From Sphingobacteriaceae bacterium (lineage in GTDB: Bacteria > Bacteroidota > Bacteroidia > B-17B0 > Aurantibacillaceae), in NCBI GenBank assembly GCA_016715905.1, contig JADJXI010000004.1, forward strand, positions 1-64,000: a stretch of 64,000 nt of DNA. The letters are read 5' to 3'. A model generated the notes under the pieces. That model made no database searches and was not told where the DNA came from. It saw only the letters and a program-made list of their open reading frames with translations. Position numbers and translations under genes: made by a program. The first letter of the stretch is position 1, and each line of letters begins with the position of its first letter. Below are positions 18,543 through 26,957 of this stretch, one piece after another.

Positions 18543-20009
18543 TTAAGTTTTACTCGGTAAGGAAAGTTGTTTTACAAATAATTTTTTAAATATTGGTAGG
18601 AAGGAAATAAATATAATTATACCACTGTATTTCATGATGCTCATCCATCTATCGTATTCTTCTCTCCAATAGGAATCTAAATAGGATTGAAAGTAACTGT
18701 CTGTATTATGCACAGTAGGTATTTCCGATGCTTCAACCATTTTATAATTTAATGCATTGTTGTAATAATCATGATTATGAAAAATGTTTGTGTTATCGTG
18801 TATAAAGGAAAGCACCAGCAGGAAAATATAAATAATACTCACATAGGTGATTTGATTGAATAAATTGTAAAATGGTTTGTAAACCTGCTTTTGTTTCCAG
18901 TAATAAAAACAGGTGATTGCTGAAAATAAAAACAGTAACAATAATCCAATAGTAAATAGATTACCACGTTTAAAATAACCACCAAAAGATAGTAACTCAA
19001 ATAGAATGAAAGTAATTAAAGGGTACAGCAGTAAAATGATTATTGTTAATAAAAACTGACGCCATTTGGTCATTTTAAAAAGCAATAAAAATGAAGTAAT
19101 ACTTAGGGTGAAATAAAAAATTGTCCAACGGTAATCAGCAGTGAAAATGAATAGTCTGTTGTATTTAGCTTCATATAAATTAGTAAAAACAGTAAGTAAT
19201 TCGTATTGATAGCTTCCGTAATAATTCATCTCGTTAGCTTGTACTTTATTTTTCTTTATCAATTCCAAATACCGGTTCGCCATTTCCTCGGCTGTAAGAT
19301 CCATTTTTACTTTATACTTATTGGCTACTGCCACAAACGCATTAATTTTGGATAATAAAATGCTTTTATCGTAAATGGGTTTATAAGCTTTTATTAATTG
19401 ATGAGCCGTTTTGATTTCCGGAAAATTTAAAGAATCCCATTTGATGAAATAAGGGACAAAATAGGCAGTACCATTGGGATTTAATTTTTTCAAATTCACA
19501 TATTGAACGGTATTGGTTGAATCGTACCACTCAAAATAAGTGTAAGAAGAATTAGCCAGATAGGGTTCATTCTCATTTAATGTATTTAAATCGCGAATGA
19601 TTTCTTCTTTTTCAAACATGGAAGAAACACGTGCGTTTTGTATGAGCTCAAAGGGTACAGGGATTAATAAAATAAGTAAAATAATAGTGAAAACCAGGCT
19701 AAAGTTCAGATATTCATCAGTCCATTTATAATTTCCAAAATTCTTTTCTTTATTGAAAATAGCATAACGGTAAATCCAAAAACACATGATTATAATAGCC
19801 AGTACCGTTAATAAAAAGTACCATAATTCATGCTGAATATCTATTCTAATATCAATGGGTAATGCCAATCCAAACAATGCAGAACATAACATCAACAAAA
19901 CAATATGCCAAACTGCAAGGTGTATTTTACTTATCCACAATACCGGATAATTAATCAATAATTTATCATTTAACTTTTTTAAAAAACCCGGTGTAATATT
20001 TTGAAACAT
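18543..20009 (-). CDS. Polytopic membrane protein, probable partner of the adjacent ABC ATPase
   Basis: The 488-residue protein has about eight transmembrane helices. Three are in the first 120 residues, then a soluble, presumably periplasmic, region of roughly 160 residues, then five more ('FTLSITSFLLLFKM', 'ILLLYPLITFILFELL', 'LLLLFLFSAITCFYYW', 'IIYIFLLVLSFIH', 'GIIIFISFLPIFKKLF'). I recognise no family. It begins 2 bases after the stop of an ABC ATPase gene on the same strand, so it is most simply read as the membrane subunit of that system. The layout, with a big loop between TM3 and TM4, is unlike ordinary ABC-2 permeases. Confidence 0.65.
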   Translation of the reverse strand: MFQNITPGFLKKLNDKLLINYPVLWISKIHLAVWHIVLLMLCSALFGLALPIDIRIDIQHELWYFLLTVLAIIIMCFWIYRYAIFNKEKNFGNYKWTDEYLNFSLVFTIILLILLIPVPFELIQNARVSSMFEKEEIIRDLNTLNENEPYLANSSYTYFEWYDSTNTVQYVNLKKLNPNGTAYFVPYFIKWDSLNFPEIKTAHQLIKAYKPIYDKSILLSKINAFVAVANKYKVKMDLTAEEMANRYLELIKKNKVQANEMNYYGSYQYELLTVFTNLYEAKYNRLFIFTADYRWTIFYFTLSITSFLLLFKMTKWRQFLLTIIILLLYPLITFILFELLSFGGYFKRGNLFTIGLLLLFLFSAITCFYYWKQKQVYKPFYNLFNQITYVSIIYIFLLVLSFIHDNTNIFHNHDYYNNALNYKMVEASEIPTVHNTDSYFQSYLDSYWREEYDRWMSIMKYSGIIIFISFLPIFKKLFVKQLSLPSKT

Positions 20010-20011
20010 GA

Positions 20012-21217
20012 TTAAATATCTTTATGAAATAATTTACGGGTACTCTGACTTATATTACGGATATAGTTCAATTCAATTTTATTTTTATGCAGTATCTCCG
20101 TAAGAAAGTAAATTGTAATATCTGTTCCTGTGCTGATGATATAGGAAGTGCCGGCATTTTCAACATTAATATTCGGTAAATCCTTAAAGCAGGCGGTGAG
20201 TTGTTCTAAATTAAAATTGCCTGAAATTTCAAAACTATTGTGACTTCTTTCCAGGGCAAATAATTTTTGAGGCCCGTTGTAAATAGTTACGCCTTGTCTG
20301 ATGAAAATAATATTATCGGCAATTTTTTCAATTTCGTGCAAATTTTGCGAACTTAAAATAATGCTCATGGGATGCGCTTCTGAAAGCGTAAAAAATTTTA
20401 AGTCCTGAAGAAACAACTGTTGGGCATTTATATCTAAATTAGACAAGGGTTCATCAAGAATTAATAATTCGGGTTTCCATAATAACATTTTAGCCAATTC
20501 GAACCTTAAACGGTATCCACTTGAAATCTCCGACCATTTTAAATCTCTGTATTTATCTAAGCCCAAACGATATAAAATATAATCGATTCTTTCATCATTG
20601 GCCTTGCCTTTTATGTTGTGAATGGTGGCGAAAAACCGCAAATTATCTAATAGTGTGCCTTGCCATTTAGGAATGCGTTGGGGAATAAAAGCTATTTTAT
20701 TTTTGATCGCATACCAATCGTTAGCATTCACATTTAATTTTGGAAAATCAATTTTTCCTGAATCCGTACTTAGTTCTCCGGCTAAAATTCTAAGTAATGT
20801 AGTTTTTCCATTACCGTTTTCGCCTACAACGCCGGTTATTTCTCCTGATTTTAAGGTTAAGTCTATGGGTTGTAAATAAAAAGGATTTCTTCCTTGTGTA
20901 AATTGCTTAGAGATGGATTCGGCATTTAAAATTGCTTCTTCAGTTCTGTGTCCTTGTTTCTGCGTGAAGGACCCGGATTTAAATTGATTAAGAATTTCAT
21001 TTGCATGATGGTTAATGTCGGATTTAGTTTTTTCACTCTGTTCTCCTAATTCTATGGTCAGATAATTTTTCCGAATATCAAAAATTTTATTTTTACTCTC
21101 CTCGTCCAGCTCAAACTCTTCACTTAAATCCATTAATCTTCTGCTTAATAAACTATGGTCACCATAAAGTACACCACTTTCAATTTCCTGAACGAATTTA
21201 TCTCTCAAAAGATTCAT
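20012..21217 (-). CDS. ABC-transporter ATPase with N-terminal helical extension and altered signature
   Basis: The 401-residue protein has an unusual ~95-residue helical N-terminal region, then an ABC domain. Walker A is GENGNGKT (132-139), Walker B is LLILDEP (251-257) and the D-loop is SNLD. The signature is ISSGYR (231-236) instead of LSGGQ. The H-loop position has glutamine (SSQNLHEIE, Q291) where histidine normally acts as the switch. About 80 residues follow the ABC core. ATP binding should be intact but hydrolysis may be slow. It is directly upstream of the eight-helix membrane protein, its likely partner. Substrate unknown; the fold is otherwise closest to ABC-2/GldA-type exporters. 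Confidence 0.82.
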   Translation of the reverse strand: MNLLRDKFVQEIESGVLYGDHSLLSRRLMDLSEEFELDEESKNKIFDIRKNYLTIELGEQSEKTKSDINHHANEILNQFKSGSFTQKQGHRTEEAILNAESISKQFTQGRNPFYLQPIDLTLKSGEITGVVGENGNGKTTLLRILAGELSTDSGKIDFPKLNVNANDWYAIKNKIAFIPQRIPKWQGTLLDNLRFFATIHNIKGKANDERIDYILYRLGLDKYRDLKWSEISSGYRLRFELAKMLLWKPELLILDEPLSNLDINAQQLFLQDLKFFTLSEAHPMSIILSSQNLHEIEKIADNIIFIRQGVTIYNGPQKLFALERSHNSFEISGNFNLEQLTACFKDLPNINVENAGTSYIISTGTDITIYFLTEILHKNKIELNYIRNISQSTRKLFHKDI

Positions 21218-21230
21218 GTTTGCTTGTTTG

Positions 21231-23375
21231 TTATTTAAGAATAGTAAACTTTTTACGCATTATTTTGTGTTGAGAATAATATTCAATCAGATAAAGCCCT
21301 TCAGGTAAATTCAATTGCATATTTTTCAAAGTAACTTCATCCGAACTTTCATAAACAACCGAGCCATTAAGATTGAAGATTTTCAATTTAACGAATTCTT
21401 CAGAATGTGTTATTAGGCTAAAGTTTCCATTATTTGGATTTGGGTAAATGATTAATTTTTCAGAATCCAATTTTAAAGTTGATATTCCATTACAAATAAC
21501 AACAGACTGTGTGAACTGCGCGGAAATTGAACAGCCAGTAACGCCGCTGGCATTTAAGGTATAAACAGTGGTTACCGTAGGCGTTACCTGAATACTTGCT
21601 GTATTGGCGCCGGTATTCCAAGTATAAGTAGAGGCGCCCGAAGAAACGATAACGGCAGATTGTCCTAAACATAATAAGGTTGAAGTAGAGCCAATGGTTA
21701 AGCTTGGTAGAGCATTTACTTGTACAGTATAGTTTTCTGCAGGTGAAATGCCACAGGCGTTATTGGCAACTACACTCATAGTACCACCGGGCGAACTAAC
21801 AATTGCACTAATTGCATTAAGCGTTTGTGTTGATGTCCAACCAAGGGGCAGATTAAAACTATAAGAAGTAGCTCCTACAACTAAAGGTGTAGAGAATATT
21901 AAAGTATCACCTGAGCAAGCAACAGTATTGCCACTTATTGAACTGGGTTTTACCGGCACTTGACAATATTTAGCCGCAAATGCATCAATACTTCCGCTTG
22001 AAGTTAGAATGGCATTTCCCGGGCTGAAATCAAAATCAGGAGAGTTACTGAATTCACCGGCTAGATGAACATTGTAGTTATTATCAATTAAAAGCGCATT
22101 TCCAACACTGTTGTTACTACCAACCACAGAATTGGCGCTAGTAAAATTACCATTGCCGTCAACTTTTGAAATAAATAAATTAGTTCCACTCGGATTGATG
22201 TTGAAAGTACCCACTCCGGCATCAAAATCAGTTAATGCAGAAAATGAGCCTGTGAGATAAACAAAATCTGTGGCATCGCTGGCTATGCTATTGGCAAGGA
22301 TTGGTGCAGATGAACTTAGCATTTGCCCCCAGGCAAAATTGCCCATATTATCTAGTTTAGAAACATAAACATTAAAGGCGACTCCGGAAAGTGTGAATGT
22401 GGAGGGACTCGGATCCATATCAATTATGCCTGAAAAAATACCGGTACTTAATATATTACCTGTATTATCCAAACTTATATTTTTGGCGATATCATCACTA
22501 GTGCCACCTATTTGTTCTGAAAATAAAAAATTCCCTAACTGATCAAATTTTAAAATGTAAGCATCTAAGCCACCAAATGATGTAAGTGTGGCTGTGCCGG
22601 GACTTGGATCAAAATCCACTGTTCCCGCAAAGGAACCGGTAGTGTATACATTCCCATTATTATCAGTTGAAATAGCAATACCCTCATCATTTCCACTATC
22701 TCCGTATCCGGAAACCCAATTTAAATTACCTGAGGTGGTTAAACTGCAAATAAATGCATCCTGCAAACCGTTAGAAGCAATGTTGGTAGTGCCCGGGCTA
22801 GGATCAAAGTCAGTTGTGCCGTTATGGATACCTGTACAAACCACATTTCCCAAAGGATCGCAGCTTAAGTCATAAACAACTGATGAAACGGAAGAAATGA
22901 AATTTCCTGCCCAAACAAAATTACCGGAGGAACTATATTTGGCTACAAAGCCACTTAATCCGGTGCCCGCATCCAGTGTGGTAGTAGCGGGACCTTGATC
23001 AAAATCAACTACGCCCGAAAAGCTTCCTCCTAAGTAAATATTTCCATTTCCGTCTTGTGCAATGGAATAAGCCACATCATTTCCGAAATTTCCAATGCTG
23101 AATCCCCAAACTAAATTTCCGCTGCTGTTTAATTTCACAACAAAAAAATCGGACATACCTGCTGAGGTGATGGTTAACGTACCGGGTCCCGGATCTAAAT
23201 CCACGGTTCCTTCAAAATAACCTGTGATGTAAACGTCTCCATTTGAATTTACGGCATTAGCTTTAGCGCTAACATTATTTAAACTTCCGAATTGTTTGGC
23301 CCATTGTAAATTTTGTGAGAAATAAAATGGATTAAAGAAACAAGAGAAAATAAAAAGTAATGTGATTTTTTTCAT
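21231..23375 (-). CDS. SBBP-repeat secreted protein with T9SS sorting domain
   Basis: The 714-residue protein has a signal peptide (LLFIFSCFFNPFYFS) and about seven tandem units of ~50 residues. Each carries 'GNVYITGYFEGTVDLDPGPG'-like and 'GNLVWG' motifs (SBBP beta-propeller repeats, the F/LDPxPGT acidic turn possibly binding calcium). A PKD/Ig-like segment ('TVACSGDTLIFSTP', 'ALPSLTIGSTSTLLCLGQS') follows. The last ~75 residues ('IYPNPNNGNFSLITHSEEF' to 'MRKKFTILK') are a type A T9SS sorting domain. It should be secreted or surface attached; binding partner unknown. A well-spaced Bacteroidota promoter lies about 84 bases upstream. It ends 13 bases before the ABC ATPase gene, but I do not assume a shared role. 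Confidence 0.88.
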   Translation of the reverse strand: MKKITLLFIFSCFFNPFYFSQNLQWAKQFGSLNNVSAKANAVNSNGDVYITGYFEGTVDLDPGPGTLTITSAGMSDFFVVKLNSSGNLVWGFSIGNFGNDVAYSIAQDGNGNIYLGGSFSGVVDFDQGPATTTLDAGTGLSGFVAKYSSSGNFVWAGNFISSVSSVVYDLSCDPLGNVVCTGIHNGTTDFDPSPGTTNIASNGLQDAFICSLTTSGNLNWVSGYGDSGNDEGIAISTDNNGNVYTTGSFAGTVDFDPSPGTATLTSFGGLDAYILKFDQLGNFLFSEQIGGTSDDIAKNISLDNTGNILSTGIFSGIIDMDPSPSTFTLSGVAFNVYVSKLDNMGNFAWGQMLSSSAPILANSIASDATDFVYLTGSFSALTDFDAGVGTFNINPSGTNLFISKVDGNGNFTSANSVVGSNNSVGNALLIDNNYNVHLAGEFSNSPDFDFSPGNAILTSSGSIDAFAAKYCQVPVKPSSISGNTVACSGDTLIFSTPLVVGATSYSFNLPLGWTSTQTLNAISAIVSSPGGTMSVVANNACGISPAENYTVQVNALPSLTIGSTSTLLCLGQSAVIVSSGASTYTWNTGANTASIQVTPTVTTVYTLNASGVTGCSISAQFTQSVVICNGISTLKLDSEKLIIYPNPNNGNFSLITHSEEFVKLKIFNLNGSVVYESSDEVTLKNMQLNLPEGLYLIEYYSQHKIMRKKFTILK

Positions 23376-23458
23376 GATAAAATGTAATTAAAAAGTAAAA
23401 TAAAATGCGAATTGTTTAAATGCTTAAGAATAAACCCTAGCAATTAAATTATCCTATA

Positions 23459-23488
23459 CAAAGATATAATTTCAGATGAGAATGCCAA
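23459..23488 (-). promoter_or_regulatory. Promoter TTG-N19-TATCTTTG
   Basis: On the minus strand TTG (23488-23486) is followed after 19 bases by TATCTTTG (23466-23459), matching the Bacteroidota sigma-ABfr pattern. It points at the SBBP-repeat gene and would leave a leader of roughly 80 bases. It overlaps no coding sequence of importance except the very end of the elaA-like gene. Confidence 0.6.
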
Positions 23489-23491
23489 TTT

Positions 23492-23953
23492 TTACGATAT
23501 TTTTTTATATCGCATTTGTATATGTGGGATGTTATCCTCAAGATATTCAATTCCTTCAGGTTTGAATTGCAGATCGGAGTAAAACCTTTCTAAATATTTT
23601 TGCGCGGAAATCACAATTTCATTTACTTTAAATTTTTGCAAAGTGGTATCCATACTTTTTTGCATGAGTAATTTTCCAAAATTCTTTCCTCTGACTGATT
23701 TTGAAACTACGACGCGACCAATGGCAGCTTCGGGATAAGAAAGCCCGGGAGCAAGAATACGAGCGTATGCAATTAGTTTGTTATTTAAAAAACCTAATAC
23801 ATGCAGCGCATTTAAATCTTTATCATCCATATCCTGATATGCGCAATTTTGTTCAACCACAAAAATTTCACTTCTTAACTGCAATAATTTATAAAGTGTT
23901 TCGGAGTCAAGTTCATTAAACCTGTATACAGAAAAAATAATTTCAGAATTCAA
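23492..23953 (-). CDS. elaA: ElaA-like GNAT N-acetyltransferase
   Basis: The N-terminal 'LYKLLQLRSEIFVVEQNC' and 'YQDMDDKDLNALHVLGF' are characteristic of ElaA. They are followed by the GNAT acetyl-CoA loop 'AIGRVVVSKSVRGKNFGKLL' and 'QFKPEGIEYLEDNIPHIQM' at the C-terminus. The substrate of ElaA proteins is not established. The frame is open from a TTG at 23974, but the TTG at 23953 gives the N-terminal length seen in ElaA and a shorter (11-base) overlap with ruvB, so I chose it. The overlap implies cotranscription with ruvB. Confidence 0.88.
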   Translation of the reverse strand: MNSEIIFSVYRFNELDSETLYKLLQLRSEIFVVEQNCAYQDMDDKDLNALHVLGFLNNKLIAYARILAPGLSYPEAAIGRVVVSKSVRGKNFGKLLMQKSMDTTLQKFKVNEIVISAQKYLERFYSDLQFKPEGIEYLEDNIPHIQMRYKKIS

Positions 23954-24971
23954 ATAAACCTCCGTTTTTTCCAAATGGGTTTTTACCTAAATGTTTATAT
24001 GCAAGCTCTGTGGCTTCGCGGCCTCTTGGAGTGCGATGTAAATAACCTTCCTGCACTAAAAAAGGTTCATATACTTCCTCGATAGTTCCGGATTCTTCAC
24101 CAACGGCAGAACTAATGTTGTTTATTCCGACCGGACCGCCTTTAAATTTATCAATGATGCAATTTAAGATTCTAAGATCCATTTCATCTAATCCATTTTT
24201 ATCTACATTCAAGGCTTTTAATGCATAGGTGGCAATTTCTAAGTCAATACTCCCATTACCTTTTATTTGCGCAAAATCCCTTACCCGTCTTAATAAAGAA
24301 TTTGCTATTCGTGGTGTACCGCGACTTCTTCTTGCAATTTCAAATGATGCGGTTTCATCAATACCAATATTTAATATTTCAGCACTACGCTCCACAATAC
24401 CGGTTAATATTTTAGAATTGTAATAATTTAAACGACTGTTTATTCCGAATCTGGCTCGGAGTGGAGAGGTGAGAAGTCCGCTTCTTGTTGTAGCTCCAAC
24501 TAAAGTAAACGGATTTAATTTGATTTGAACCGTTCTTGCGTTAGGTCCGCTATCAATCATGATATCTATTTTATAATCCTCCATGGCAGAGTAGAGGTAT
24601 TCTTCTACAATGGGACTCAATCGGTGAATTTCATCAATAAATAAAACATCAAAGGGTTCTAAGTTGGTTAACATGCCTGCTAAATCACCGGGTTTATCTA
24701 AAACGGGGCCGCTAGTTACTTTTAAATTAACACCAAGATCGTTTGCAATAATATGAGCCAAGGTAGTTTTACCTAAACCCGGAGGTCCATGTAACAAAAC
24801 ATGATCAAGTGCTTCATCTCTTTTTTTGGCCGCCGCCACAAATACCCGCAAATTATCAACTACTGAATCCTGTCCGCTAAACTCATCAAAAAGTTTAGGA
24901 CGTAATGCTTTTTCCACTTCCCGTTCTGTAGGATTAAGATTTTCTTCTGAAGGATCTAAATTAGGATTCAC
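23943..24971 (-). CDS. ruvB: Holliday junction branch-migration ATPase RuvB
   Basis: RuvB is the hexameric motor that, with RuvA, drives branch migration of Holliday junctions in recombinational repair. The 342-residue protein has the N-terminal 'LRPKLFDEFSGQ', Walker A 'GPPGLGKTTLAH', Walker B 'VLFIDEIHRL', sensor 1 'LVGATTRSGLL', the arginine-finger segment 'PLRARFGI', 'RRSRGTPRIANSLLRRVRD', and the winged-helix end 'LVQEGYLHRTPRGREATE'. All are intact. The start is GTG at 24971, preceded by a TATCTTTA-like element. No ruvA or ruvC lies nearby. The elaA-like gene overlaps its 3' end. Confidence 0.98.
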   Translation of the reverse strand: MNPNLDPSEENLNPTEREVEKALRPKLFDEFSGQDSVVDNLRVFVAAAKKRDEALDHVLLHGPPGLGKTTLAHIIANDLGVNLKVTSGPVLDKPGDLAGMLTNLEPFDVLFIDEIHRLSPIVEEYLYSAMEDYKIDIMIDSGPNARTVQIKLNPFTLVGATTRSGLLTSPLRARFGINSRLNYYNSKILTGIVERSAEILNIGIDETASFEIARRSRGTPRIANSLLRRVRDFAQIKGNGSIDLEIATYALKALNVDKNGLDEMDLRILNCIIDKFKGGPVGINNISSAVGEESGTIEEVYEPFLVQEGYLHRTPRGREATELAYKHLGKNPFGKNGGLFEF

Positions 24972-25122
24972 AAAGTAAAGATAATTGAAAAAGTGGCAGA
25001 GTCTTGCTATATTTTGTAGTATAAAATAAACTCAGGGAAAAATTCAGAGTTGAGCGTATTTTTATAAGGAGACTTGATATTAATGTATTTGAAAGGATAA
25101 TTTTTTCTATTAGATTTATATT

Positions 25123-26892
25123 GTGAATCGCAAACTATTAATAACTGTTTTAGTTTATTCTCTATTTGTTTCTGCCGCACAAAATGTTTCTGAAATCCAA
25201 TTGAGTAAATCGGTCGATTCTCTAAAAATGCTGTTGTTTAACAATACTCATGATACTGTTAAAATAAACACATTGCTTATGCTCGGTGATCTTCAATATA
25301 ATGAACACCCTGATACAGCTTGTTTTTTTTGGCGAGAAGCTATAAAACATGCAGAAAATTCATTGAAAAAATACAACAAAAAAGAAAGAATTTACAAATC
25401 TATTTCTTCTGTTTATGCCAGTGCCCTTAATAATGTTGGATATATTGAACAAAATAATGGTAATGTTAACCTGGCAAGAGAATATTATCAAAAGAGTTAT
25501 GAAGTTCGCAAGGATATTGACGAAAATGACAAAATAGATGAATCATTAATTAACTTAGGTTTTACATTTCAATTGGAAGGAAATTATGAAAAAGCATTAT
25601 CTAATTATTCTATGGCATTGGCAATTCAAGAAAAGGAAGGTGCCCTTGAAGACCAGGGGATTTCTTTAGGTAACATTGCGTGGTTGTTACAAACAAAGGG
25701 AAATATTCATGATGCTTTAATTGCTTATGAAAGAGCACTAGCAATTACAAAGCAAACAAAAAACAAATCCGGATGTGCATTGAATTTAAACAATATCGGA
25801 TTTTTATATCAGAGCATTGGTAATATTGCTAAATCAATTGAGTATTATCAAGCCGCACTAAAAGAATATGAGTTATTGAATGATAAAAAAGGAATTTCAT
25901 TATGTTTAAGTAACTTGGGCAACCTTTATCAATCACAAAATGATTTTGAAGCCGCATTTGAGTATTACACCAAAAGTTTAATGATAAGGAAACAGGCTAA
26001 TGATTTTTTTGGAATAGCAGATTGTTACAATAATTTAGCAGGTTTATATAATTTTAGAAATATTACCGATTCAGCCATTTATTTTCAGAAAGAGGCATTA
26101 AAAATTTACGAATCGTTAAATGATCAAAGAAGAATTTCATTCGCGCTTTATAATTTGGGCGTTTCTTACTATAATTTAGGGAACTTTGAGTTATCGGACA
26201 AGTTTTACAAAAATAGTCTTTCTATTCGTGAAAAGATTGATGATAAATCTGGAATGACTCAGTGTTACTTGAAAATAGCTGAAATTCTTATGAAAAGAAA
26301 GGATTATTTACTTGCTGAGAGTCTTACCTATAAAGGATTTCTACTTGCAAAAAAAATAGGATATCCCGAAAAAATTTGCAGCGCATCAAGGCAGTTATAT
26401 AAAATAAATTTAGTAAAAGGAAATGCAAAAAATGCATTGACGTATTTCGAAATTTACATTCAAATGCGCGATAGCATGAATAATGAATCCACTCGAAAGG
26501 CTTCAATAAAATCTCAACTCAAATACGAATATGAAAAACAAGCAGCTGCAGATTCTGTAGCACATGCAAAAGAGCGTGAAGTGAAGAATGCAGAACTAGC
26601 CAAACAAAGTGCAGAAATAAAAGCTAAGAAAAATCAGCAGTACGCTTTATTTGGAGGGTTGGGATTAGTAATGATCTTTGCAGGCTTTATGTTCAACCGA
26701 TTTAAGGTTACACAAAAACAAAAAACAATCATTGAAAATCAAAAGCTTGTGGTGGAAAGTCAAAAGCATTTGGTAGAAGAAAAGCAAAAAGAAATTCTGG
26801 ATTCTATACACTACGCGCGTAGAATACAAATGGCCCAGATTCCAAGCGAAAAAAGAGTAGCTAATATTTTGAATAAATTATATGAAAATTAG
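25123..26892 (+). CDS. TPR membrane protein ending at a SpoIIE-type linker (paralogue of 6572-8347)
   Basis: The 589-residue protein starts at GTG and has a signal peptide (LLITVLVYSLFVSAAQ) and about nine TPR units ('YEKALSNYSMALAIQEKE', 'IAKSIEYYQAALKEYE'). It then has an Ala-rich coiled coil, a transmembrane helix ('YALFGGLGLVMIFAGFMF'), a second coiled coil and 'ILDSIHYARRIQMAQIP' plus 16 residues. As in its paralogue, the SpoIIE phosphatase domain expected after that linker is missing. The last ~130 residues of the two are very alike while their TPR regions differ, so the membrane/coil module is under strong constraint or was homogenised. A terminator closes the gene. No output gene adjoins it. 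Confidence 0.8.
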   Translation: MNRKLLITVLVYSLFVSAAQNVSEIQLSKSVDSLKMLLFNNTHDTVKINTLLMLGDLQYNEHPDTACFFWREAIKHAENSLKKYNKKERIYKSISSVYASALNNVGYIEQNNGNVNLAREYYQKSYEVRKDIDENDKIDESLINLGFTFQLEGNYEKALSNYSMALAIQEKEGALEDQGISLGNIAWLLQTKGNIHDALIAYERALAITKQTKNKSGCALNLNNIGFLYQSIGNIAKSIEYYQAALKEYELLNDKKGISLCLSNLGNLYQSQNDFEAAFEYYTKSLMIRKQANDFFGIADCYNNLAGLYNFRNITDSAIYFQKEALKIYESLNDQRRISFALYNLGVSYYNLGNFELSDKFYKNSLSIREKIDDKSGMTQCYLKIAEILMKRKDYLLAESLTYKGFLLAKKIGYPEKICSASRQLYKINLVKGNAKNALTYFEIYIQMRDSMNNESTRKASIKSQLKYEYEKQAAADSVAHAKEREVKNAELAKQSAEIKAKKNQQYALFGGLGLVMIFAGFMFNRFKVTQKQKTIIENQKLVVESQKHLVEEKQKEILDSIHYARRIQMAQIPSEKRVANILNKLYEN

Positions 26893-26914
26893 TAGTCTTT
26901 AATCTAAATCACAA

Positions 26915-26941
26915 AAAAACCCGAGTGTTAGTCGGGTTTTT
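26915..26941. terminator. Bidirectional rho-independent terminator
   Basis: AAAAACCCGA (26915-26924) and TCGGGTTTTT (26932-26941) form a perfect 10-bp stem with a 7-base loop. It lies between the convergent TPR gene (+) and pnp (-) and has A/T tracts on both sides, so it can serve both. Confidence 0.88.
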
Positions 26942-26957
26942 AATTCTATGAATTATT

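Noticed and set aside
19931..19939. Perfect DnaA-box-like TTATCCACA
   Set aside because: It is a single copy inside a coding gene, with no AT-rich unwinding region or box cluster around it; no sign of an origin.
20622..20879. Open frame opposite the ABC ATPase
   Set aside because: It mirrors a conserved coding region on the minus strand, has no family signature and no promoter; treated as a shadow frame. The same applies to other antisense frames in alaS, the MMPL exporter and pnp.
21231..23375. Tandem DNA repeats in the SBBP gene
   Set aside because: The periodicity is at protein level (about 50 residues); units are too diverged in DNA to be a microsatellite or CRISPR.
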